Positions 28,801-40,800 of a stretch of DNA of 64,000 bases are shown here, piece by piece. The translations under genes and the position numbers were made by a program. The DNA comes from Anolis sagrei (lineage: Eukaryota; Chordata; Lepidosauria; Squamata; Anolidae), in assembly GCF_037176765.1 (NCBI RefSeq), contig NC_090026.1, positions 124,686,752 to 124,750,751 of the forward strand, in the 5' to 3' direction. The notes beneath the pieces are model-generated. The model was not told where the DNA came from, did no database searches, and saw nothing but the letters and a program-made list of their open reading frames with translations. Numbering within the stretch: the stretch's first letter is position 1; each line of letters opens with the position of its first letter.

Positions 28801-31800
28801 GGAAAAAGGAAGAGGGGCCAACCAAGGGCAAGATGGATGGTATCCTTGAAGTGACTGGATTGACCTTGAAGGAGCTGGGGGTGGTGACAGCCGACAGAGA
28901 GCTCTGGCGTGGACTGGTCCATGAGGTCACGAAGAGTTGGAAACGACTGAACGAATGAACAACAACAACAGTACATCATAAATAAGGGATGAGCTCCTTG
29001 AAGAAAAACTTAGTGGGTACCAGATATATGATTAGACCCCTTTCCCCAGAGAAAGAAGTGGAAGTCTGGCAGCAAACATTCTCAGTGTTTGGAGCATTTC
29101 AAATTTCCCAATAAGGGTGACTCAACCTGTATTAAAGATTTGGCAAACTGAATGTTGTAAGAACTATAACACAGAATAGAGAGCCACCTATTGACCACCA
29201 ATGGGAATTATGGATTCCACAACCATAATAGTAGCCGATCCCAGATGCTACAAAGAAAGATTGTGCTTTGCATTGCATAATTTGTATATTGTAGCCAGGC
29301 CAGTGTATACAGTATTTAAATCAGCAAACAACAATGTTTTCATTCAGTCAACAAATACTCAACTAATATTTACTTTTGTGGTTGTGCAAATCTTTAGACG
29401 TGTTTACATATTTATATTGAAAGTAATACAAGTAATATTTACATATTTATATTGAATGTTAATACATTTATTTAAACAGACACAGAGAGATTTATGTCAG
29501 CGATTAGAAGATGCCCGCTTGAGTAAACAAATAGACTGAATTGACTCACTGCTGCAGCCTGTGTGGCATTTGCTGAGGCAAAGTTTCCAGTCTCAATCCA
29601 CTAGGGATTGAATGCAAGAGGGTGGAGACAGCATTGCCCGGTGGTTAGATCACTAGACTTTGGGGACCTGGATTCAACTCCCTTTTCAGCCATGGAAACT
29701 CACATTGGGCAAGGGACACTCTCTGAATGAACCCTGCTAAGAAAACCCCAACTTCAAGTGGGCATAAGATAAAGTTGAGTTCCAGACCCTTAACAACCAC
29801 AACAACACCTCCTAAGATCAAAGCAAGGGCTCCGTTGTGTTCCCTCTCCCCAAACAAAAAGGTTGCATGCTTCCTTACCGTCTCCCAGAAATAGTGCTGC
29901 AATCTCATCAAGGCCTGTGTCTCCCCTCCGCTGCAAAGAAAGGCAGAACGTGGATCACGGGCTGGTTCTGCCAAGGAAAACATTTAGGATTCAGCCAAAT
30001 TTGGAGACACAGTTTAGTCATGCAAAGAAAAGAGGCAGGCAACACAACTAAGGAAATGCACACACAGCAAACAGAATCTGATTAATTATGAAAAGAATCT
30101 GATTAATTATGAAAAGAATCTGATTAATTATGAAAAGAGAAATTTATTGGGAGAGCACAATTATTCTTTGGAAAGGCTACCTCTATGCACATACCCTTGC
30201 TGATTGACTTTGCAAACTTCATGGCTACTCAAATGCGAATTCAAGCTTGCTAAATGCAACATTCACATTTGCTTCAATCAGACAAGGGTTCTTTCTCCCA
30301 CCCTGGAGATTTCACAGGTATATATACACTCCACTTGCCTCACTGCCAACAGAACCTCTGAAGATGCCATTAGCCACAGATGCAGGTGAAACGGCAGGAG
30401 AGAATGCTGCTGGAACATGGTCATACAGTTCAAAAACACACAAAGCAACCCAACTTTGTAACATGGTTTTTCTTCCTAAGTTATAAATGTCATTTCCTAA
30501 TTGGTTCTATTCTAAAAACATGGAAAAAGTTTATTAAACTGCACAAATTTGGTTTGTACAGGACGGACATCCTGCAGCATATTTTCCTATAGTTTTTCTA
30601 TTTTTTTTCCTGTCAGAAGAGACTCGGGAAACTGCAAGTCGCTTCTGCTGTGAGAGAATTGCCCATTTGCAAGGACGCTGCCCAATGGGATGCCCAGATG
30701 TTTTGATGTTTTACCATCCTTGTGGGAGGCTTCTCTCATGACTCTTCATGGGGAGCTGGAGCTGACAGAGGGAGCTCATCTGCACTTTCCCCAGATTCAA
30801 ACCTATGGCCTGTTGGTCTTCAGTCCTGTCAGCACAAGGGTTTAACTCATTGCACAATGGGGGGCTCAAGGTAGTTTTTCAATGAATATCTCATAGTCTC
30901 CCATACAATTCAACATAGTTTGTGGCAGCCACAAGAACTAAGTTTTTGGGATATAACAACTACTTTCAAAGTTTTTTGGTTTGTTTGTTTTTTGTCGTGT
31001 CAGAAGCGACTTGAGAAACTGCAAGTCGCTTCTGGTGTGAGAGAATTGGCTGTCTGCAAGGACGTTTCCCAGGGGATGCCCAGATGTTTTGATGTTTTAC
31101 CATCCTTGTGGGAGGCTTCTCTCATGTCCCCGCATGGAAAGCTGGAGCTGACAGAGGGAGCTCATCCATACTCTCCCCAGATTCGAACCTATGGCCTGTT
31201 GGTCTTCAGTCCTGTCGGCACAAGGGTTTAACACACTGTGCCACTGGGGGCTCCAAGTAGTTTTTCAATGGATATCTCATAGTCTCCCAAACAATTCAAC
31301 ATAGTTTGTGGCAGCCACAAGAACTAAGTTTCTGGAGTATAACAACTACTTTCAAAGTGAGTATAGCACAATTAGACAGGAAATAATACTTTCAAACCTG
31401 GAACATAACATTTTTCAAATTTTGTTACATAGTGAGATAGGGAACCCATCAATTCCAACCTGTCATTCCAAACTCTTCCAGGGAAGGGATGTTCCCTTCT
31501 TCAATCTCCGAAGGCAATGGCTTCATCTGAGTCTCCATCTTCAAAACAGGCCGGACTCTCGCTTGAGACTCCACAGCCCTGCGGAACTGTGTATAGACAT
31601 CCGGCAACCTGTGGGGATGATGGGAAGGTTAAGAAGGAAATGGGGCATTCCTCTATGAACTAGCCTGGGTATCCCAAATTGGTAGGAGTGAAGAACTTCT
31701 TATGTTCTTTCAGATCAGGAATCCAAACTTTTGCCTCCTTGAATCCTAGGGTGCATCTACATCAGGCATAATGTTGAAAATCAGCCTGTGTTTCTGTTCC

Positions 31801-34800
31801 AGGATGATCATGGTGCTTCTGATGTGGTCAATGGTGTGGGCAATGCTCTGAGAAATGACAAAGAGGCCCCAGTGCAAAGGGCAGTTTCTCATGAGAATAT
31901 TCCTGCTGGGCATAGGGATGATGGTTTACTCCCTCTCTCTGTGAGCTCTCAAGATTTGGGTTTGGAAAACAATCTGACACCTGGAAATTTTAATGAGCAG
32001 CCAGAAAGGGAGTTGAAAAACAGGCGGCTGGAGTTCAGCCAGGACCAACAACAAACTCAAGGTTTACGTCGCTCCAAAAGGCTTCGTCAAACAAGAGTCA
32101 AGAGTGGGGGGAAACGAAACCAGTTTCTGGGTTTTGGGATATAAGATTTGCTTCAAGGTCGAACCTGTTAGATCAGGCATCATTTGGAAATCAAGTCTAT
32201 GTGCCGCGGAAACGCTGTTTAAGGGGTCTTGTTCTTGTGGAAACTTCTAGCCTTTTGGTGATTAGCAGCGTTTGGATTGTCTTTGCATCCTGTTGATTCC
32301 TATCTGGATAAATATTGCCTTGGATTGCCTTTATATCTTTTGTGGACATTGTTTTGAGTTACTGCATTTTACTGACCTTTTACTTTTTGGAACTTTCCTA
32401 TTTTCTTACAAGCATTTCTTTCTACTGGCTATTTTACTAAGCTTCAATAAAAAGGGTTGGTTTCTTCACTCAACGTGTGGTGCGCTTTAAACGCAGAGGG
32501 CTTCTTTCTGTCCTGGAGTGCAACACATAGGCAAACCTCAGCCCTCCAGATGTTTTGGACTTCAACTCCCACAATTCCTAACAGCCTACTGGCTGTTGGG
32601 AATTATGGGAGTTGAAGTCCATAACACCTGGAGGGCCGAAGTTTGCCCATGCCCGATCTACATGACAGAATAAATGAAGTTTGACACCACTTAACTGCCA
32701 TAACTGCCAAATCATGTATTACATCATATGTATATATAATATATTATCAGCATAGCACAATGTTAGTATTATAGAATCATAGAATCAAAGAGTTGGAAGA
32801 GACCTCATGGGCCATCCAGTCCAACCCCCTGCCAAGAAGCAGGAATATTGCATTCAAATCACCCCTGACAGATGGCCATCCAGCCTCTGCTTAAAAGCTT
32901 CCAAAGAAGGAGCCTCCACCACACTCCGGGGCAGAGAGTTCCACTGCTGAACGGCTCTCACAGTCAGGAAGTTCTTCCTAGTATCATAGCGCTGTAGTTG
33001 TGTATATGAATGATTTGTGATATCCTTTTCCATGCTTTTCCGGAAGAGTCCACAAAAGATCTCCAAAGCCTGCCCTTTGAATTATATACTCCAACTGGGG
33101 CACTCCAGATATATTGGGACTATCACTCCTATCATTCTGGCTAATGTTTACATTTCTCTCCACAATCCATCCATGACAGGTGAAGCAAGAATTGGGTGAA
33201 TTCTTCTCCTATGTATTTGATGTAGGGAACTCACTGGGAAATGTGCTTGAAAGGGAGGTCCTGCTGGTGATAAAGAGTCGATCCCCAGAAGGTTTGGACT
33301 TTCACTCCATGCTCAGTGCAAACCTGGATCAGTGCTTTCTCCACATCGAGCTCTTCTTTTGTAGCCTACACAAAATAGAAAGCAGGAGACAGAATGAATT
33401 AATCCTACCTAGCAATGGTCGCTGTGTATGTAATAAACTGAAAGGGACTCCAAGACAACGCTGAATGGGAAGATACTGAACTCATGTTCTAGATCCAGTA
33501 TGGAGAGCGTGCCAACCCAGTGGTGGATCCTAATAACGTAGCAGCCATTGGAGAAGGGCTTTTATTCCAGCAAGAGTGCAGAAAGCAAAGACACATACTA
33601 AATGCCACTACATTTTAGATGAAGGAGGACTATTCAAATTGATTGCGAACAAAATTTTGGAAAACCTGTAGAGTGTTCCTTCACTTATCATAGAATCATA
33701 GAGTTGGAAGAGACCTCATGGGCCATCCAGTCCAACCCCATTCTGCCAAGAAGCAGGAATATTGCATTCAAAGCACCCCTGACAGATGGCCATCCAGCCT
33801 CTGCTTAAAAGCTTCCAAAGAAGGAGCCTCCGCCACACTCTGGGGCAGAGAGTTCCACTGCTGAACGGCTCTCACACTCAGGAAGTTCTTCCTCATGTTC
33901 AGATGGAATCTCCTCTCTTGTAGTTTGAAGCCATTGTTCCGCGTCCTAGTCTCCAGGGAAGCAGAAAACAAGCTTGCTCCCTCCTCCCTGTGGCTTCCTC
34001 TCACATATTTATACATGGCTATCATATCTCCTCTCAGCCTTCTCTTCTTCAGGCTAAACATGTCCAGCTCTTTAAGCCACTCCTCATAGGGCTTGTGCTC
34101 CAGACCCTTGATCATCTGAGTTGCCCTCCTCTGGACACATTCCAGCTTGTCAATATCTCTCTTGAATTGTGGTTGCCAGAATTGGACACAATATTCCAGG
34201 TGTGGTCTAACCAAAGCGGAATAGAGGGGTAGCATGACTTCCCTAGATCTAGACACTATACTCCTATTGATGCTGGCCAAAATCTCATTGGCTTTTTTGC
34301 CGCCACATCACATTGTTGGCTCATGTTTAGCTTGTTGTCCACGAGGACTCCAAGATCTTTTTCACACGTACTGCTCTCGAGCCAGGCATTGTCCCCCATT
34401 CTGTATCTTTGCATTTCGTTTTTTCTGCCAAAGTGGAGTATCTTGCATTTGTCACTGTTGATGTTCATTTTGTTAGTTTTGGCCTGTCATCTCTCTAATC
34501 TGTCAAGATTGTTTTGAAATCTGCTCCTGTCCTCTGGAGTATTGGCTATCCCTCCCAATTAGGTGTCATCTGCAAACTTGATGATCCTGCCTTCTAGCCC
34601 TTCATCTAAGTCATGAATGGAGATCCTGACCAGGACCGGGCCCAGGACAGAACCCTGCTGATGGCACTCCGCTCGTCACTTCTTTCCAGGATGAAGAGGA
34701 AGCCTTGGGGAGAATCACCCTCTGGGTTCATCCATTTAACCAATTACTGATCCACCTCACCGTAGTTTTGCCTCGCCCACATTGGACTAATTTGTTTGCC

Positions 34801-37800
34801 AGAAGGTGTTTTATTCCAGGACCAATCACGATAAGTGAAAATCCGCGAAGTAGGGATGCTATATTAATTCTAATATTTATACATTATTTTAGCATATGTA
34901 TAAGAAGTGTGCATGCTGCAGTCTAGCCCTCACGCTTACTTATTCGCCTCCAGAGCCACACAGGCAGCAGCAGGCCACGGCAGGCCTTCCCCGCCACGCC
35001 TCAGCCTGCCACTAGATCTAGATCTTGGCTTTTGGCTTCCTTGCATCGGGTTACATCAGCCATTGCATCTGCTAAAGGAACTATTAGCAGTCATATTGGT
35101 AGAAAATCAGACATTATTCATCTCTTTAGGTGCAGAATGAATGTCGTTTGATACCGCTTTGATTGCGATGCCTCAGTGCAATAGCATCCCAGAAAGTCTT
35201 TAACCTTCTGCAACAAACTACAATTTCCACAACAGTTCAAGTGGTGTCAAACTGCATCTGATTTGCAGTATAGACACACTTGTCAAGGACTCTGAAAGTA
35301 ATAGGACTATTCTCTTGACCATTTTCTAAAGCCTTACCTCTTCATGAAAAGAGACGGAAGCCACAGAGCCCAGCTGGACGATCAAATCACGCACCACATC
35401 TTCCGGTTTGCCTTTTCGCACCACCAAATTACTGAAAAAGAGGAAACAAGGGGCAAAAATTACCAACAACTTTGAGGAAGTGATGAGAGTGTTCGATGGG
35501 AGATTGTAAGGTTCTAGGTTGTTGTAGGTTTTTCGGGCTATATGGCCATGTTCTAGAAGCATTCTCTCCTGATGTTTTGCCTTCATCTATGGCAGACATC
35601 CTCAGAGAAACCTCTGAGGATGCCTGCCATAGATGCAGGTGAAACGTCAGGAGAGAATGCTTCTAGAGCATGGCCATATAGCCCGAAAAACCTTCAACAA
35701 CCCAGTGATTCCAGTCATGGAAGACTTGGACAATACATTGTTTAGGTTCTAGTTTCTCCTAAACTAGGAAACTAAATGGTTGACCTTCACCAAACAGTGC
35801 CATGGCTCGATGAATCCTGGAAGTTGTAGTTTTACAAGGTCTTTAGCCTTCTTTTCCAAAGAGAGATGTTGCTTCACCAAACTAGAACTTCCAAGATTCC
35901 ATAATATTGAGCTATGGAAGTAGTGGGAAACTGTATTCATTCTACAGTGTAGACTACGCTTGGGCAAACTTTGGCCCCTCCAGATGTTTTGGACTTCAAC
36001 TCCCACAATTCCTAACAGCCTACCGGCTGTTAGGAATTGTGGGAGTTGGAGTCCAAAACACCTGGAGGAGCCAAAGTTTGCCCATGCCTGGTGTAAACAT
36101 ACACATAGTTGTTTGAGCAGAGCTGATTCCAGACAGATGTGGACATTTGCGTCCCAAAGGCCTTATGGAAGATGGATTCACACGTACCTGCCCTTCTTCT
36201 TCAACGTCTCCCGGAGGTCCTTCACACTTTCCAGCAGAAATCGGAGCCGAAAGGGCCCTGTTTTTGGGAAATTGTAGTTATGAGTTTGTGCATAGTGCCG
36301 GGGGTCGAAGCAGTAGAGGGGAACAATGCGGTCTGCATTACTTTGAGCCCAATGAAGGACCTGCAAGGACACAAAAGAGCAGAAATCAATGATAAGGAGC
36401 CGTGACTGTTCCTTTAAAGTTCAGACTAAAACCCGGAGCGGACCAAACATGGTCCCTGTTCTAGAAAGCTGTTGGCTATGACGTCCCATACATTTCAAAG
36501 AACATTTTTAGGCAAAAGGGGGTTCTGCTTTGAATTTAACTCATAGCAACGAAAATGGAGGTTTCCTATTCAAGTGCCAACCAAGACTGGCCCTGCTTAG
36601 CTTCCAAGACATATCTCGTGCCTTTAGGGATTGATTATGAGGCAATTTAAGACCTATCTCTTCCATGCCAAAACTAACAAAATGAAGTTCAACAGTGACA
36701 AATGCAAGATACTCCACTTTGGCAGGAAAAACGAAATGCAAAGATACAGAATGGGGGACAATGCCTGGCTTGAGAGCAGTACGTGTGAAAAAGATCTTTG
36801 GAGTCCTCGTGGACAACAAGTTAAACATGAGCCAACAATGTGATGTGGCGGCAAAAAAAGCCAATGGGATTTTGGCCTGCATCAATAGGAGCATAGTGTC
36901 TAGATCTAGGGAAGTAATGCTACCCCTCTATTCTGCTTTGGTTAGACCACACCTGGAATATTGTGCCCAATTCTGGGCACCACAATTCAAGAGAGATATT
37001 GACAAGCTGGAATGTGTCCAGAGGAGGGCGACTAAAATGATCAAGGGTCTGGAGAACAAGCCCTATGAGGAGCGGCTTAAGGAGCTGGGCATGTTTAGTC
37101 TGAAGAAGAGAAGGCTGAGAGGAGATATGATAGCCATGTATAAATATGTGAGAGGAAGCCACAGGGAGGAGGGAGCAAGCTTGTTTTCTGCTTCCCTGGA
37201 GACTAGGACACGAAACAATGGATTCAAACTACAAGAGAGGAGATTCCACTTGAACATTAGGAAGAACTTCCTGACTGTGAGAGCCGTTCAGCAGTGGAAC
37301 TCTCTGCCCCGGAGTGTGGTGGAGGCTCCTTCTTTGGAAGCTTTTAAACAGAGGCTGGATGGCCATCTGTCAGGGGTGCTTTGAATGCAATATTCCTGCT
37401 TCTTGGCAGAATGGGGTTGGACGGGATGGCCCATGAGGTCTCTTCCAACTCTTTGATTTGATGATTCTATGTTTTTACTGTGAATATTAAACTTATTTCT
37501 TGTGCTTACTGTATTTCAATCTTTGGTTTGAGTATTTTAATCTATGTCTCCCATAGAAATATATGTATTTTACTTAATTTTTTACCACGATGTGATTTTA
37601 ACAGTGTTGTACCCCATCTTGAGCCAGGTAAAATAATAATAATAATAATAATGAAAGAAATGATTTTTTGTTGCTTAAAAACCTAAATGTATTGATTAAA
37701 TCCCATAAATAATATATTTTAGAAAGATTATTTCCTTATGAAATTGAAATGAGAAAATTTAGTCACTGTTCTTAGCTAGGTTTCTAATGAGGAACATAAA

Positions 37801-40800
37801 CACACTTTAGCAATAATAATAATAATAATAATAATAGCAATTATTCTTATAGTAATAATAATAATAATTAATATTATTATTAATGTCTTACCCACCTTTC
37901 AGAGCCAAGTGGTGTGCAACATGGCTAAAATTCATAGACTGAAAACATAAGGCTATTAAAACACTTATACTGAAAGACATTGACAAAATATTAAAATATA
38001 TCAAAACATCAAAACCATTCTGTTTGTGGAGAGAAAAAAGGGATACAAATAAATATAATAATAATAAAGATATTTATTTTTATTATTACATCATTATTAT
38101 TAAAATTAAAACTAAATCAATGTGTTTTATAAGGAGCCCCCGGTGGCGCAGTGGGTTAAACCCCTGTGCTGGCAGGACTGAAGACTGACAGGTCACAGGT
38201 TCGAATCCGGGGAGAGGCGGATGAGCTCCCTCTATCAGCTCCAGCTCCTCATGCGGGGACATGAGAGAGGCCTCCCACAAGGATGATAAAAACATCAAAT
38301 CATCTGGGCGTCCCCTGGGCAACGTCCTTGCAGACGGCCAATTCTCTCACACCAGAAGCAACTTGCAGTTTCTCAAGTCACTCCTGACACGACAAAAAAA
38401 AGTGTTTTATTAATTATTATTAATTGTTATTAAATCATTATTAAAATAAAAATTAAAGCTACATTTAAATAATAATTAATATATTTAATTATGATCAATT
38501 GTTATTAAATCATTAATTATTATGGTTAAAATTAAAATCAAAGCTAATTTTAAATAATTATTACATTTAATTATTATTAATTTTTATTATAAAATCATTA
38601 TTAATATAAAGCTAAAATTAATAATCAGTTTAATTATTATTAAATTTTATTATTCAATAATTATTATATGAAACCTAAATTTAAATAAGGTTAATAAAAT
38701 TAATTCTTATGATTACATTATTAATATTAAAATTAAGCTAAATTAAAATAACAATCAATATGTTTAATTATTTATTAATTGTTATTAAATCATTATTAAA
38801 GCTACGTTTAAATAATAATTAATACATTTAATTATGATCAATTGTTATTAAATTAATTACCATTAATATTAAAATCAAAGTTAAATTTAAATAATATTAC
38901 ATTTAATTATCATAAATTTGTATTATAAAATCATTATTAAAATCAAAGCTAAATTTAATAATCAATGTTTAATTATTATTAATTTTTATTATTCAAAAAT
39001 AATTACTATATGAAAACTAAATTTAAATAATAATAATAACAAAATTAATAATTATTAAATCATTAAAATTAAAAGTAAATTTTAATAATAATCAATATGT
39101 ATAATTATTATTTTATTCCTAAATTATTATTATATGAAAACTAAATTTAAATAATAATAATAAATTAATGCTTATTATTACATCAGTATTATTAAAATTA
39201 AAGCTAAATTTAAATAATTGTGTAGTTATTATTAATTTTTATTATTAAATTCTTGTTGTTCATTCGTTCAGTCGTTTCCGACTCTTCGTGACTTCATGGA
39301 CATCATGGATAATTTATAATAATATAAATTATTATATGAGAGCTAAATTTAAATAATAATAATAATAAAAATTAATACTTATTAAATTATTATTAAAATC
39401 AAAGCTAAATTTAAATAATAATCCTTATGTTTAATTTTTTATTTAATAATCAATTATTATTATATGAAAGCAAAAATTAAATATTATTAAATATTATTAA
39501 ATTTATTTTATTTTTTTTATTTATTTGTCGTGTCAGAACAACCAGTCTAACAGAACAAAGCAAACAAACAGAAAAATACACAACTTGTGAGTTTGGTAGC
39601 TGGTTAAATGTCCTTTGACCAGTATCTGGCCACTTGGAGTGCTTCTGGTGTTGCCACAAGGAGGTCCTCCCTTGTGCATGTGGCAGGGCTCAGGGTGCAT
39701 TGCAGCAGGTGGTCAGTGGTTTGTTCTTCTCCACACTCACATGTCGAGGATTCTACTTTGTAGCCCCATTGCTGAAGGTTGGCTCTGCATCTCGTGGTGC
39801 CAGAGCGCAGTCTGTTCAATGCCTTCCAAGTCGCCCAGTCTTCTGTGTGCCCAGGAGGGAGTCTCTCATTTGGTATCAGCCATTGGTTGAGGTGCTGGGT
39901 TTGAGCCTGCCACTTTTGGACTCTCGCTTGCTGGGGTGTTCCAGCGAGTGTATCTGTAGATCTTAGAAAACTATGTCTAGATTTAAGTCGTTGGCGTGCT
40001 GGCTGATACCCAAACAGGGGATGAGCTGGAGATGTCTCTGCCTTGGTCCTTTCACTATTGGCTGCTACTTCCCGGCGGATGTCAGGTGGTGCAATACCGG
40101 CTAAGCAGTGTAATTTCTCCAGTGGTGTAGGGCGCAGACACCCCGTGATAATGCGGCATGTCTCATTAAGAGCCACATCCACTGTTTTAGTGTGGTGAGA
40201 TGTGTTCCACACTGGGCATGCATACTCAGCAGCAGAGTAGCATAGCGCAAGGGCAGATGTCTTCACTGTATCTGGTTGTGATCCCCAGGTTGTGCCAGTC
40301 AGCTTTCGTATGATATTGTTTCTAGCACCCACTTTTTGCTTGATGTTCAGGAAGTGCTTCTTGTAGGTCAGAGCACGGTCCAGAGTGACTCCCAGGTATT
40401 TGGGTGCGCTGCAATGCTCCAGTGGGGTTCCTTCCCAGGTGATCTTCAGAGCTCGGGATGCTTCTCTGTTCTTGAGATGAAAGGCACATGTCTGTGTTTT
40501 AGATGGGTTGGGGATCAGCTGGTTTTCCCTGTAATAGGCAGTAAGAGCACCTAGAGCTTCAGAGAGCTTCTGTTCTACAGTCTCAAATTAAAGTTTAATT
40601 TTAATAATTTATTAATATTTATTATTAAATCATCATTATTAAAATTAAAGTTAAATTTTAACAATAATTAATACACTTAATTATTCTTAATATTTATTAT
40701 TTAATCATTATTATTATTATCTAAATTAAAAGCTCAATTTATATTGTTGGTTTGTGTGCCTTCATGTTGTCTCCTACAGGCATTCAGTAGGTCAAGTTTC

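Noticed and set aside
31788-32144. 118-codon frame
   Set aside because: It lies wholly within a solo LTR fossil and matches no host protein I know.
36695-37384. 229-codon frame as a possible host gene
   Set aside because: It is the CR1 reverse-transcriptase C-terminus, truncated at the 5' end and present in several copies.
38133-38400. tRNA gene
   Set aside because: Only the A and B boxes and a partial cloverleaf are present, followed by a SINE body and A tail with flanking duplication.
39604-40332. 242-codon frame as a host gene with a cysteine cluster
   Set aside because: Vingi-like LINE C-terminus, three diverged copies in the window.
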